Assembly (NCBI RefSeq): GCF_003252755.1
Contig: NZ_QEPT01000008.1
Coordinates: 1-64,000 of the forward strand
DNA from: Haemophilus parainfluenzae
Lineage (GTDB): Bacteria; Pseudomonadota; Gammaproteobacteria; Enterobacterales; Pasteurellaceae
Length of the DNA stretch: 64,000 nucleotides
Direction: 5' to 3'
Shown here: piece by piece, positions 28,675 to 38,271 of the stretch
Layout: every line of letters begins with the position of its first letter
Position numbering within the stretch: the first letter of the stretch is position 1
Notes under the pieces: generated by a model
What the model was told of the DNA's origin: nothing
Database searches by the model: none
What the model saw: the letters and a program-made list of their open reading frames with translations, nothing else
Translations under genes and position numbers: made by a program

Positions 28675-28690
28675 TGTGATCTAGCTCAAG
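28675..28690. promoter_or_regulatory. Possible CRP/FNR-family site in the fdhD-fdnG divergent region
   Basis: TGTGATCTAGCTCAAG has a perfect left CRP half-site and a right half-site matching at 3 of 5 bases. It lies 66 bp upstream of fdhD and 195 bp upstream of fdnG. A perfect FNR consensus (TTGAT-N4-ATCAA) was not found in 28610-28884, although anaerobic control would be expected. The rest of this gap is AT-rich with no other recognisable element. Confidence 0.3.
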
Positions 28691-28884
28691 TTTTAAAGCG
28701 ATTATAACAAGTTTTGATTATAGATTTTCGGTTAAAAAATAGTTAAAATCAGCTCCGTTTAAATTGGTCATTGTTATAATCAATTTAATTGTTGATACGT
28801 TATTTTAACGAAATCAAATAAATTATCTATACGAATTTATACTATCGAAATATCTTAACGGTTCGCCGTTATGAAGGAGTGATT

Positions 28885-31800
28885 ATGCAGGTCTCTAGAC
28901 GTAAGTTCTTTAAGATCTGTGCAGGTGGTATGGCGGGGACGTCTGCGGCAATGTTGGGCTTTGCACCATCATCTGTCTTAGCGGCACCACGTGAATACAA
29001 ATTATTACGGGCTTTTGAATCCCGTAACACCTGTACATATTGTGCAGTGAGCTGTGGTATGTTGTTATATAGCACAGGCAAACCTTACGATGCTTTAAGC
29101 AGCCATACAGGCACCAATACCCGTTCTAAATTATTCCACCTTGAAGGTGACCCTGACCATCCGGTAAGCCGTGGGGCATTATGTCCGAAAGGTGCGGGCG
29201 CATTAGACTATGTTAATAGTGAAAGCCGTGCATTATACCCTGAATATCGTGCACCGGGTTCTGACAAATGGGTTCGTCTTTCTTGGGAAGAAGCGATCAA
29301 ACGCGTTTCTCGTTTATTAAAAGATGACCGTGATGCTAACTTCGTTGAAAAAGACGCTAGTGGCAAAACTGTTAACCGTTGGACAACCACTGGTATTATG
29401 ACCGCTTCCGCCATGAGTAATGAAGCCGCACTTCTTACTCAAAAATGGGTGAGAATGTTAGGCATAGTGCCGATGTGTAACCAAGCGAATACTTGACACG
29501 GACCAACGGTAGCAAGTCTTGCTCCATCATTTGGTCGCGGTGCCATGACAAACAACTGGGTTGACATCAAAAACGCCAATCTTATTATTGTTCAAGGTGG
29601 TAACCCTGCTGAAGCTCACCCTGTTGGCTTCCGTTGGGCGATCGAAGCGAAGAAAAACGGTGCGAAAATCATCGTGGTTGACCCTCGCTTTAACCGTACA
29701 GCGTCTGTAGCTGACCTTCATGCGCCAATTCGTTCCGGTTCTGATATCGCATTCTTAATGGGTGTGATCCGTTACCTATTGGAAACTAATCAAATTCAAC
29801 ACGAATACGTTAAACACTATACCAATGCTTCATTCTTAGTTGATGAAGGTTTCAAATTTGAAGATGGTTTATTCGTAGGTTTTGATGAAGAAAAACGTAC
29901 TTACGATAAATCTAAATGGAATTACCAATTTGATGAAAATGGTAATGCTAAACGTGATATGACCTTACAAGATCCACGTTGTGTGATTAATATCTTGAAA
30001 GATCACGTTTCTCGCTATACCCCAGAAATAGTTGAACGTATTACCGGTGTTAAGCAAAAACTCTTCTTACAAATCTGTGAAGAAATTGGTAAAACCTCTG
30101 CACCGAATAAAACCATGACGCACTTATATGCGTTAGGCTTTACTGAACATACAATCGGTACTCAAAATATTCGTTCAATGGCTATGATCCAATTACTCTT
30201 AGGTAATATGGGGATGCCAGGAGGCGGTATTAATGCATTACGTGGACACTCAAACGTACAAGGTACAACAGATATGGGCTTATTGCCGATGTCTTTACCT
30301 GGTTATATGCGTTTACCGAATGACAAAGATACGTCTTACGAACAATACATTAATGCGATTACGCCAAAAGATATCGTACCAAACCAAGTGAACTACTATC
30401 GTAATACCTCGAAATTCTTCGTGAGTATGATGAAAACGTTCTATGGTGATAAAGCAACCAAAGAAAATGGTTGGGGTTTCGATTTCTTACCAAAAGCAGA
30501 CCGCTTATACGACCCTATCACTCATGTTAAGTTAATGAATGATGGCAAATTGAACGGTTGGATTTTACAAGGTTTCAACGTATTAAACTCATTACCGAAC
30601 AAAAACAAAACTGTTGCAGGTATGAGCAAATTGAAATTCTTAATCGTGATGGATCCGCTTCAAACTGAATCTTCTGAATTCTGGAAAAACTTTGGTGAAT
30701 CAAACAATGTGAATCCAGCAGATATTCAAACTGAAGTATTCCGTTTACCAACCACCTGTTTCGCAGAAGAAGATGGTTCTATTGCTAACTCTGGTCGTTG
30801 GGCTCAATGGCACTGGAAAGGCTGTGACCAACCAGGTGAAGCGTTACCAGATGTTGAAATTCTTTCTATGATTCGTGAAGAAATGCATCACCTTTATCAA
30901 AAAGAAGGTGGTCGTGGTATCGAATCTTTCGAAGCGATGACTTGGAACTATGCTCAACCGCATTCACCAAGTTCTGTAGAATTAGCGAAAGAATTGAATG
31001 GTTACGCGCTTGCTGATCTTCTCGATGCTGATGGCAACGTCATGTATAAAAAAGGTCAATTACTTAACGGATTCGCTCACTTACGTGATGACGGTACAAC
31101 TTCATCAGGTAACTGGATCTATGTGGGTCAATGGACTGAAAAAGGTAACCAAACCGCAAACCGTGACAACTCTGACCCATCAGGTTTAGGTTGTACATTA
31201 GGTTGGGGCTTCGCATGGCCAGCAAACCGTCGTATCCTTTACAGTCGTGCTTCACTTGATATTAACGGTAATCCTTGGGATAAACACCGCCAATTAATCA
31301 AATGGAACGGTAAAAACTGGAACTGGTTAGATGTAGCTGACTATGGCACACAACCACCAGGTTCTGATGCAGGTCCATTTATTATGTCTGCAGAAGGTGT
31401 TGGCCGTCTATTCGCTGTAGATAAAATTGCGAATGGTCCTATGCCTGAACACTATGAACCAATTGAAAGTCCGATTGACACTAACCCACTACACCCAAGT
31501 GTTGTCTCTGATCCGACTGTTCGTATTTATAAAGAAGACCGTGAATTTATCGGTTCAAACAAAGATTTCCCTTATGTGGCAACCACTTATCGTTTGACCG
31601 AACACTTCCACAGTTGGACTGCTCAATCTGCGTTAAATATCATCGCTCAACCACAACAATTCGTGGAAATTGGTGAGAAATTAGCAGCAGAAAAAGGCAT
31701 CCAAAAAGGTGATATGGTGAAAATTACTTCTCGCCGTGGCTACATTAAAGCCGTAGCAGTGGTAACGAAACGTTTGAAAGATTTAGAAGTCGATGGACGT

Positions 31801-31968
31801 ACCGTACATCACGTGGGTATTCCAATTCACTGGAATATGAAAGCCTTAAATGGTAAAGGTAATCGTGGTTTCTCCACCAACACCTTAACACCATCTTGGG
31901 GTGAAGCAGTCACTCAAACACCAGAATACAAAACATTCTTGGTAAACATTGAGAAAGCGGAGGCATAA
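28885..31968 (+). CDS. fdnG: Formate dehydrogenase-N/O catalytic subunit, selenocysteine-containing
   Basis: This periplasmic Mo-bisMGD subunit oxidises formate to CO2 and passes electrons to FdxH. Full length is 1027 residues (E. coli FdnG 1015) if the in-frame TGA at 29494-29496 is read as selenocysteine, residue 204. Flanking residues NANT-like CNQANT before and [17 protein letters not shown] after match the E. coli active site. A SECIS hairpin follows. The N-terminus has a Tat signal with SRRKFFK (4-10), then a [4Fe-4S] motif [10 protein letters not shown] with a later CPKG. The start ATG at 28885 follows AAGGAG. It is the first gene of fdnG-fdxH-fdnI. Automated annotation would split it into two genes. 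Confidence 0.96.
29508..29525 (+). promoter_or_regulatory. Bacterial SECIS element for UGA readthrough
   Basis: GGTAGCAAGTCTTGCTCC starts 12 nt after the last base of the TGA. It folds as GG/CC, a bulged U, AGCAA/TTGCT and a GUC loop. The bulged U and the GU in the apical loop match the SelB-binding features of the E. coli fdhF and fdnG elements. It lies inside the coding sequence. Confidence 0.85.
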
Positions 31969-31969
31969 T

Positions 31970-32902
31970 ATGGCAGGAAGTGGTCAAGGCGTTCAATCGC
32001 AAGACATTATCAAGGTCTCCGCTACGTCTGGTTTAACACCAGCACCTCAAGCGCGTGATCATAAAGTTGAAGTTGCAAAATTAATCGACGTATCCACCTG
32101 TATCGGTTGTAAAGCCTGTCAGGTGGGCTGTTCAGAGTGGAATGACATCCGTTCTGATGTTAATGCTCAATGTGTGGGGATCTACGATAACCCAGTAGAT
32201 CTCAATGCAAAAGCATGGACGGTAATGCGCTTTAACGAAGTTGAAGAAAATGATCGTTTAGAATGGTTAATCCGTAAAGATGGTTGTATGCACTGTTCAG
32301 AACCAGGCTGTTTAAAAGCTTGTCCTGCACCAGGCGCAATTATCCAATATGCGAACGGTATCGTGGATTTCCAATCTGATAAATGTATCGGTTGTGGTTA
32401 CTGTATCGCAGGTTGTCCGTTCAACATTCCACGTATGAACCCAGAAGACAACCGTGTCTACAAATGTACCCTTTGTGTGGATCGTGTATCTGTGGGCCAA
32501 GAACCGGCTTGCGTGAAAACCTGTCCAACCGGTGCAATTCGTTTTGGTTCTAAAGAAGAGATGAAACTCTACGCAGAACAACGTGTTGCTGACTTAAAAT
32601 CACGTGGTTACGAAAACGCAGGTATCTACGACCCTGAAGGCGTAGGTGGTACTCACGTAATGTATGTATTACACCATGCGGATAAACCTGAACTTTATTC
32701 TGGTCTTCCAAAAGATCCAAAAGTTGACCTTACCGTCACCCTTTGGAAAGATGTATTGAAACCGGTAGCGGCTGTAGCAATGGGTGGTCTAGCACTTGCT
32801 GAAATCGCTCACTACTTAGCTGTAGGTCCAAACGTTGAAGAAGATGTAGAAGATCATCACCATGAATTTGAAGAAGATAAAAAAGGAGGCAAAGATGAGT
32901 AA
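31970..32902 (+). CDS. fdxH: Formate dehydrogenase iron-sulfur subunit (beta)
   Basis: FdxH carries four [4Fe-4S] clusters from the catalytic subunit to the cytochrome b subunit. The 310-residue protein shows the four cysteine groups in order: [42 protein letters not shown], and CTLCVD with CVKTCP. A single C-terminal membrane segment (about 262-283) anchors it. The ATG at 31970 is 1 nt after the fdnG stop, with GGAGG about 6 nt upstream. A longer frame from 31949 lies inside fdnG and is not used. Confidence 0.96.
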   Translation: MAGSGQGVQSQDIIKVSATSGLTPAPQARDHKVEVAKLIDVSTCIGCKACQVGCSEWNDIRSDVNAQCVGIYDNPVDLNAKAWTVMRFNEVEENDRLEWLIRKDGCMHCSEPGCLKACPAPGAIIQYANGIVDFQSDKCIGCGYCIAGCPFNIPRMNPEDNRVYKCTLCVDRVSVGQEPACVKTCPTGAIRFGSKEEMKLYAEQRVADLKSRGYENAGIYDPEGVGGTHVMYVLHHADKPELYSGLPKDPKVDLTVTLWKDVLKPVAAVAMGGLALAEIAHYLAVGPNVEEDVEDHHHEFEEDKKGGKDE

Positions 32903-33611
32903 GATTGAGATTAGCAATGATACTCGAATCATTCGTCATAGAACGCCTGCTCGTTTTAGCCACTGGTTACTCGTAATCTGCTTCTTTATGACGATGTTCA
33001 CTGGTGTGGCATTCTTCTTCCCGGATTTTGCGTGGTTAACTGAGATTTTAGGTACTCCGCAACTGGCTCGAGCAATTCACCCGTTCACCGGTATAATTAT
33101 GTTCGTTGCCTTTATTTTCCTCGGCTATCTTTACTGGGATCACAACATTCCAGAGAAAAACGATATTCGTTGGTTAAAAGGCATCGTTGAAGTATTAAAA
33201 GGGAATGAGCACGCTGTTGCAGATAACGGCAAGTATAACCTTGGTCAAAAAATGTTATTCTGGACATTGAACTTGGCGATGGTCACTTTACTTGTAACCG
33301 GTATCATTATGTGGCGTCAGTATTTCTCGCACTACTTCTCTATTCCGGTATTACGTTTTGCGATTTTCCTTCACTCTTTAAGTGCATTCATGTTGTTCAC
33401 TGGTATTTTGGTACACATGTACATGGCATTCTGGATTAAAGGATCTATTCGCGGTATTGTGGAAGGTTGGGTAACCGTTCGTTGGGCGAAAAAACACCAC
33501 CCGAAATGGTATCGAGATGAAGTACTTCCTAAGCTAGAAGAAGACCTTGAAAATGAAGCTGAAGGTAAAAAAGTAAAAACCAAAGCATTGTTCAAAGGTA
33601 TCAATGGCTAA
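32895..33611 (+). CDS. fdnI: Formate dehydrogenase cytochrome b556 subunit (gamma)
   Basis: This 238-residue inner-membrane protein binds two haems b and passes electrons to quinone. It has four predicted membrane segments, with candidate haem ligands in [13 protein letters not shown] (His near 10 and 18), [12 protein letters not shown] and [20 protein letters not shown]. The ATG at 32895 has AAAGGAGG upstream and overlaps fdxH by 8 nt. A paired-uptake-signal hairpin ends the three-gene transcript. Confidence 0.94.
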   Translation: MSKIEISNDTRIIRHRTPARFSHWLLVICFFMTMFTGVAFFFPDFAWLTEILGTPQLARAIHPFTGIIMFVAFIFLGYLYWDHNIPEKNDIRWLKGIVEVLKGNEHAVADNGKYNLGQKMLFWTLNLAMVTLLVTGIIMWRQYFSHYFSIPVLRFAIFLHSLSAFMLFTGILVHMYMAFWIKGSIRGIVEGWVTVRWAKKHHPKWYRDEVLPKLEEDLENEAEGKKVKTKALFKGING

Positions 33612-33615
33612 AATC

Positions 33616-33648
33616 AAAAAGTGCGGTTAAAATTGACCGCACTTTTTC
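33616..33648 (+). terminator. Terminator of the formate dehydrogenase operon (paired uptake signals)
   Basis: AAAAAGTGCGGT and ACCGCACTTTTT face each other across an 8-nt loop and are followed by T-rich sequence. It stands between fdnI and fdhE, so fdhE may be partly uncoupled from fdnG-fdxH-fdnI. Confidence 0.8.
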
Positions 33649-33671
33649 TTATCAATACTTAAGAGACTATT

Positions 33672-34580
33672 ATGAGTATCAAAATCTTATCTGCAGACGA
33701 AATCAAACAAAAAAAGAATTCATACGATATTCCACCTGTTTTGTTTGCTAACCCTAAAAATCTTTATCAACGTCGTGCAAAACGTTTAAGAGAATTAGCA
33801 AAAGATCATCCATTGGCTGATTATTTACTCTTTGCTGCAGATGTTGTGGAAAGCCAATTAAGCGTATTTGAAAAAAATCCATTAGAAACAGAGCAATTCG
33901 ATAACTTAAACGAAATCGAGCCGTTAAATGCTAAAACATTTAAACGCTCAAGTATTTGGATTGAATATCTCAAAGAAATTTTACATAGCATTAAACCAAA
34001 AGCGAATGAACAGGTTATTGCTACAATTGAAAATCTTGAAAAAGCCGCTGATAAAGAGCTTGAAGAAATGTCGACTCATCTTTTAAGCCAAGAATTTAAT
34101 TTAGTGAGCACTGATAAAGCTGTCTTTATCTGGGCAGCACTTTCTCTTTATTGGTTACAATTGGCTCAACAAATTCCTCATAACAGCCGCCAAGAAGGTA
34201 CAGATAATCTGCATTACTGCCCTGTTTGTGGTTCAACCCCTGTTGCGAGCGTGGTGCATATTGGCACATCACAAGGTTTACGTTATTTACACTGTAGCCT
34301 TTGTGAAAGCGAGTGGAATTTAGTGCGTGCACAATGTACTAACTGCAATGAACATAAAAATCTCGAATTGTGGTCATTAAATGAAGAACTTGCACTCATT
34401 CGTGCTGAAACCTGTGGTGATTGCCAAAGCTACTTAAAAATCATGTTCCAAGAAAAAGATCCGAACGTTGAAGCGGTAGCGGATGATTTGGCATCTATTT
34501 TCTTAGATATTGAAATGGAAGAAAAAGGCTTCGCACGCAGTGGATTAAATCCATTTGTCTTCCCTGCAGAAGAAGTGTAA
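33672..34580 (+). CDS. fdhE: Formate dehydrogenase maturation protein FdhE
   Basis: FdhE is a cytoplasmic rubredoxin-like protein required to form active Tat-exported formate dehydrogenases. The 302-residue product has the expected four CxxC pairs in its C-terminal half (CPVC, CSLC, CTNC, CGDC), which bind metal. It follows the structural genes after one hairpin, and together with fdhD it completes the local formate dehydrogenase assembly set. The SelAB selenocysteine machinery is not in this window. Confidence 0.95.
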   Translation: MSIKILSADEIKQKKNSYDIPPVLFANPKNLYQRRAKRLRELAKDHPLADYLLFAADVVESQLSVFEKNPLETEQFDNLNEIEPLNAKTFKRSSIWIEYLKEILHSIKPKANEQVIATIENLEKAADKELEEMSTHLLSQEFNLVSTDKAVFIWAALSLYWLQLAQQIPHNSRQEGTDNLHYCPVCGSTPVASVVHIGTSQGLRYLHCSLCESEWNLVRAQCTNCNEHKNLELWSLNEELALIRAETCGDCQSYLKIMFQEKDPNVEAVADDLASIFLDIEMEEKGFARSGLNPFVFPAEEV

Positions 34581-34601
34581 TGTCTTACTTTTTAGATAAA
34601 C

Positions 34602-34631
34602 AAAGTGCGGTCAAAATTGACCGCACTTTTG
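34602..34631. terminator. Convergent terminator from paired uptake signals (fdhE/rimI)
   Basis: AAAGTGCGGTCAA and TTGACCGCACTTT form a long perfect stem flanked by T-runs on either strand. It lies between fdhE and the stop codon of rimI. Confidence 0.85.
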
Positions 34632-34635
34632 CATT

Positions 34636-35076
34636 CTAGAGATAACATGCCATCACAACAGCATTTTCTCGTCCACCATCCGGTTTCGGGTAATAATTCT
34701 TACGAATATCAACCTCATTAAACCCTAGTTTTTCATAAAGAAAACGAGCGGGATTCGATTCACGCACTTCAAGCCAAAGGGTTTGAATACCTTTATCTTT
34801 AAGCATATCCATTAAACCTTGCAATAAAAACGAACCGTAGCCCTTTCCTTGTTGAACCGGATCTATCGCAATATTGAATAATGAGGCTTCATCTAATACC
34901 GTCTGGCAAATGGCAAAACCAAGCACTTGCTCTTTTTCCACTAATTTCAAATTGAGATAACGCTCGCCGACATTATTTTTCAATGTTCCCAATGACCAAG
35001 GCACAAGGTGTGCAGCTTGTTCAATTTCATATAAGCGATCCATATCGCATTCTTCAATAGGAAAAAGAGAAGGCAT
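34636..35076 (-). CDS. rimI: Ribosomal protein S18 alanine N-acetyltransferase
   Basis: RimI acetylates the N-terminus of S18 and belongs to the GNAT superfamily. The 146-residue protein has the acetyl-CoA loop IDPVQQGKGYGSFLL and the C-terminal WLEVRESNPARFLYEKLGF typical of RimI. The ATG at 35076 lies 2 nt after the holD stop with little Shine-Dalgarno, implying coupled translation. An in-frame start farther up at 35103 lies inside holD and is ignored. Confidence 0.93.
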   Translation of the reverse strand: MPSLFPIEECDMDRLYEIEQAAHLVPWSLGTLKNNVGERYLNLKLVEKEQVLGFAICQTVLDEASLFNIAIDPVQQGKGYGSFLLQGLMDMLKDKGIQTLWLEVRESNPARFLYEKLGFNEVDIRKNYYPKPDGGRENAVVMACYL

Positions 35077-35078
35077 AA

Positions 35079-35483
35079 TTAAATTTGTTGGATTTGTTGC
35101 CAAAGCTCACGCTTAGCTTGGCTATCTTGCTGGAATTGTTGCCAATCAACAGAGCGATAAACACGCTCTGCATTTAAGCAATAAGGCAAAGTGCGGTCGA
35201 TTTCATCTGCATTTTCAGCTAATAACCAATACCGCACAGAATGTTGTAACGTGATATGCTGAATTTGGTCAAAATTCAGACAAAGGCAATCTTCTTTATT
35301 TAACTCGAGTGCGAGTCGAACATCTGAAAAAAGTGGGGAATTCGATACGTTATCTTTAGTCACCACAATAAATTTCACTTGCTCAGACACACTCACACCA
35401 ACCGCCCCTTGTAATATTTCGGGGCGATGGAGCTGCCAACGGGTTATCCCCATTTCATTTAAAAGAAGATTGCGTCTATCCAT
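35079..35483 (-). CDS. holD: DNA polymerase III psi subunit
   Basis: HolD (psi) bridges the clamp loader and, with chi, single-strand-binding protein. The 134-residue protein matches the E. coli length (137) and has the N-terminal MDRRNLLLNEMGITRWQLHRPE segment typical of psi, where the first residues bind the clamp loader and the GITRW-like stretch is conserved. It lies directly before rimI, as in E. coli, and 3 nt after a lipoprotein gene. Confidence 0.93.
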   Translation of the reverse strand: MDRRNLLLNEMGITRWQLHRPEILQGAVGVSVSEQVKFIVVTKDNVSNSPLFSDVRLALELNKEDCLCLNFDQIQHITLQHSVRYWLLAENADEIDRTLPYCLNAERVYRSVDWQQFQQDSQAKRELWQQIQQI

Positions 35484-35486
35484 AGA

Positions 35487-36077
35487 TTAACGAGCGATAG
35501 TATCTAACGGATAATCTCTTAAACCTTTAACAATCGCTTGTTCTTGCGCTTCAGTTGGTTTTTCTTGATATGCTTTTAAGCTACGGAAAGAAAGAATGTT
35601 TTTCGCTTGATAAACCACGGCGATAAAACGTTGGAAATCTTTACCATCACAAGCATAATAAACATCTGAAGCGTTACCAATTGTTTTTAACTCACATACT
35701 TTTTTGTTTGCATCAAGATATTTTGTCGTTAATGCCGGAACATGTGAAACATCTTTTAGATAATAGGTTTCGCTCATGATGAATTTACGATTGCTACGAT
35801 CTACATTCGCCGCACCACTTAAAAAACGGGGATCTTCTGATTTATCAAAGGCTTTCGTTTGTTTATAGAATTTCTCACCGTTGAATGTCACTTCTTGGTT
35901 ACCTTTTTTGATACGCTCAAACTGCGCATCTAAGCTTTGCGCCTGTGCGGCTGGTAATTCAATGTTTGAGCTTGTTGGTAAGGTTGAAGGTTGTTGTTTG
36001 CTACCTTGAATTTGTTCGATTAATTGACAGCCGGACAATAAACTTGCCATTGCGACTGCGGTGATGATTTTTTTCAT
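35487..36077 (-). CDS. Putative lipoprotein of unknown function
   Basis: This 196-residue protein has a lipoprotein signal peptide with lipobox LLSGC (cysteine 17), so it should be anchored in a membrane on the periplasmic side. The mature part starts with a Gln/Ser/Pro-rich linker (about 18-45), then a folded region with two cysteines (in KKVCELK and YYACDG) that could form a disulfide. I do not recognise a family. The ATG at 36077 has AAGGA upstream; a longer frame to 36152 is unsupported. It is the first gene of a likely operon with holD and rimI and diverges from rsmC. Confidence 0.7.
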   Translation of the reverse strand: MKKIITAVAMASLLSGCQLIEQIQGSKQQPSTLPTSSNIELPAAQAQSLDAQFERIKKGNQEVTFNGEKFYKQTKAFDKSEDPRFLSGAANVDRSNRKFIMSETYYLKDVSHVPALTTKYLDANKKVCELKTIGNASDVYYACDGKDFQRFIAVVYQAKNILSFRSLKAYQEKPTEAQEQAIVKGLRDYPLDTIAR

Positions 36078-36164
36078 AAATAATTCCTTAATAAATACGT
36101 TTAAATCGTTTTCTTTTGTTAGAATAACACGTAATTTTAACCAATAAACCACAGGATTTAAAGC

Positions 36165-37157
36165 GTGATTTCTCTCGAAAGCGAAGTTTTACAACGCCAT
36201 CTCCCCCTTTTTAGCGGTAAATCAATTCTTCTTGCCGGCGGCATTAATGATGATTTCCCTCAAATATTGCAAAAATATTGCCAATCTGTGCAGGTTTGGA
36301 GTTGGTATTTTGATTATGCCAAAACCCAAAGTGCGGTCAATTTTGAAGTTGAATTTCAGCCGCAAGCCGATTTGATTATTTATTATTGGACGAAGAATAA
36401 ACAAGAAGTGAATTTTCAGCTGATGCAACTACTCGCCAAAAGTAAAATTGGTCAAGAAGTGTTGATTATCGGTGAAAATCGTTGTGGCGTCCGTTCAGCT
36501 GAAAAACTGCTTGAGCCTTATGGTGAAATTGGCAAAATCGACTCTGCGCGTCGTTGCGGTTTATACCATTTTTCATTACAAAAACAACCGCACTTTGATC
36601 TTCAATCTTATTGGAAATGCTACCAAAATAATGTATTAGGCGATCTCCGTATTTACAGCTTGCCGGGTGTATTTAGTGCCAATGAACTTGATAATGGAAC
36701 GTCACTTCTACTTTCTACCTTAACATCGCCAATTCAAGGCAAAGTATTAGATGTTGGTTGCGGGGCGGGTGTCATTGGTTCAATGATCAAAAAACATCAC
36801 CCTAAAGCGGATATCACAATGACTGATATTCATGCAATGGCAATTCAATCCGCTCGCCAAACACTTGCTGAAAATCAGCTTGAAGGTCAGGTTATCGCAA
36901 GCGATGTGTTTTCCCATATTGAAGGGAAATTTGATCTAATTATTTCAAATCCGCCTTTCCACGATGGAATCGACACTGCTTATCGTGCAGTGAAAGAACT
37001 TATTCAACAAGCTAAATGGCATTTAACAGCAGGCGGAGAACTGCGTATCGTTGCTAATGCATTTCTACCCTATCCCGATTTATTAACACAACATTTCGGT
37101 AAGTTTGAAGTCCTTGCTCAAACCACCAAATTTAAAGTGTATTCCGTGAGAAATTAA
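36165..37157 (+). CDS. rsmC: 16S rRNA m2G1207 methyltransferase
   Basis: RsmC methylates G1207 of 16S rRNA in the 30S subunit, using S-adenosylmethionine. The 330-residue protein has the duplicated methyltransferase fold: a degenerate N-terminal half, then a C-terminal domain with the SAM motif VLDVGCGAGVIGSM (about 195-208) and the catalytic NPPFHDG (about 265). The start is a GTG. It reads divergently from the lipoprotein-holD-rimI operon and is followed 10 bp later by the PEBP-family gene. Confidence 0.95.
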   Translation: MISLESEVLQRHLPLFSGKSILLAGGINDDFPQILQKYCQSVQVWSWYFDYAKTQSAVNFEVEFQPQADLIIYYWTKNKQEVNFQLMQLLAKSKIGQEVLIIGENRCGVRSAEKLLEPYGEIGKIDSARRCGLYHFSLQKQPHFDLQSYWKCYQNNVLGDLRIYSLPGVFSANELDNGTSLLLSTLTSPIQGKVLDVGCGAGVIGSMIKKHHPKADITMTDIHAMAIQSARQTLAENQLEGQVIASDVFSHIEGKFDLIISNPPFHDGIDTAYRAVKELIQQAKWHLTAGGELRIVANAFLPYPDLLTQHFGKFEVLAQTTKFKVYSVRN

Positions 37158-37167
37158 GGAGAAAACA

Positions 37168-37665
37168 ATGTTTGTAACCAGTTCAGCTATTCAAAATGGT
37201 GCCTTTGAAGACAAATATGGTAAACGCGGCACACAATTTAGCCCAAATGGTATGCCGACCTACTCTATTCCGTTTGAAATTCACGATGCCCCTCAAGGCA
37301 CTAAATCCTTTGCAGTTGTCTTAGAAGATAAAGACGCAATTACGGCGAGTGGCTTTGTGTGGATTCATTGGCTTATTGCGGATCTTGAACGTACAGTTAT
37401 TCAAGAAAATGAAAGCCAAACCGCAACTGATTATGTACAAGGTGCAAACACTTGGGCGAGTAAATTAGGTCAATTTGATATTGCAGAAGCCTCATTCTAT
37501 GGAGGTATGGCACCACCAAACTGTTTACATCGTTACGAGCTTATTGTGTATGCACTCGATACCAAACTAAACCTCAAACCAGGATTCCGTTTTAATGATC
37601 TACATTTTGCGATGCAAGGGCATATTTTGGATCAAGCAGTGATAATGGGCACCTATGATGTTTAA
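37168..37665 (+). CDS. YbhB/YbcL-family PEBP-like protein
   Basis: This 165-residue protein belongs to the bacterial phosphatidylethanolamine-binding-protein / Raf-kinase-inhibitor-like family. Conserved motifs are FSPNGMPTYSIPFEI, FVWIHWLIADL and APPNCLHRYELIVYAL, the last corresponding to the ligand-binding loop. The function of bacterial members is not established. It is probably co-transcribed with rsmC and ends at a paired-uptake-signal hairpin. Confidence 0.88.
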   Translation: MFVTSSAIQNGAFEDKYGKRGTQFSPNGMPTYSIPFEIHDAPQGTKSFAVVLEDKDAITASGFVWIHWLIADLERTVIQENESQTATDYVQGANTWASKLGQFDIAEASFYGGMAPPNCLHRYELIVYALDTKLNLKPGFRFNDLHFAMQGHILDQAVIMGTYDV

Positions 37666-37695
37666 TCATTTAGTTCATTCTAAAAATACCATAAA

Positions 37696-37729
37696 AAATG
37701 ACCGCACTTTATCGAAGTGCGGTCATTTA
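37696..37729. terminator. Bidirectional terminator from paired uptake signals
   Basis: AAATGACCGCACTT and AAGTGCGGTCATTT pair across a 5-nt loop, with T-rich flanks on both strands. It lies between the convergent PEBP-family gene and tmaR. Confidence 0.85.
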
Positions 37730-37739
37730 TTTTGAGGGT

Positions 37740-38093
37740 TTATAATGTAATTTTATTTGATGAATCTTTCACTAATTTCGCGTGAGCTTTTTTCTGTTCT
37801 TTCATCTTATTGCTCGTTTCACGGCGTAAAGTTGAAAGTTCCGCATTACGAATGTTGTACTCATCCACACGACCTTCATAGTCATCACGCATATTTTCGA
37901 TAATCGCACGAACATCTTCAATGCTCATATCATCACGAATATATTGATTTAAGTTATCTAACAATAAGACACGTTTTTGGTTATCACGAATTTTGCGGTT
38001 GTTGTCTTCAATGTCGCGTTTAAGTTTATTTTTTAAACGATACAAACGCACATACTCTAATACTTCTTGGAAGGATTTACTTACATTTCCCAT
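37740..38093 (-). CDS. tmaR: TmaR / YeeX (DUF496) polar coiled-coil protein
   Basis: This 117-residue, highly charged, coiled-coil protein aligns closely with E. coli YeeX, renamed TmaR, which sequesters PTS enzyme I at the cell pole. The segment [15 protein letters not shown] is identical to E. coli as I recall it. Tyr72 in [10 protein letters not shown] corresponds to the phosphorylated Tyr72 reported in E. coli TmaR. It stands alone between convergent terminators and the divergent serC promoter region. Confidence 0.93.
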   Translation of the reverse strand: MGNVSKSFQEVLEYVRLYRLKNKLKRDIEDNNRKIRDNQKRVLLLDNLNQYIRDDMSIEDVRAIIENMRDDYEGRVDEYNIRNAELSTLRRETSNKMKEQKKAHAKLVKDSSNKITL

Positions 38094-38271
38094 GATCTAC
38101 TCTCTCAAAGTTAAAAACAAACTTCGAGTAATGTAGCCTTTTTTTTCGTCCCCGTCAAAAGCTTAAATTTAAATTGATGGATTAGATCAAAAATCTGTTT
38201 GATTTAGTTGATTATCCTATTCGGTAGTGGTAAAAATGAAGAATCCATTCAAAATAAAATAAGGAAACACA

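Noticed and set aside
28610-28884. FNR site upstream of fdnG
   Set aside because: No TTGAT-N4-ATCAA match was found. A nearby TTGTTATAATCAA has the wrong spacing (3 nt) and overlaps a TATAAT, so it was not called.
28885-31968. Apparent frameshift or premature stop in the formate dehydrogenase alpha gene
   Set aside because: The stop is an in-frame TGA at the known selenocysteine position, with a SECIS hairpin after it; both sides are in the same frame.
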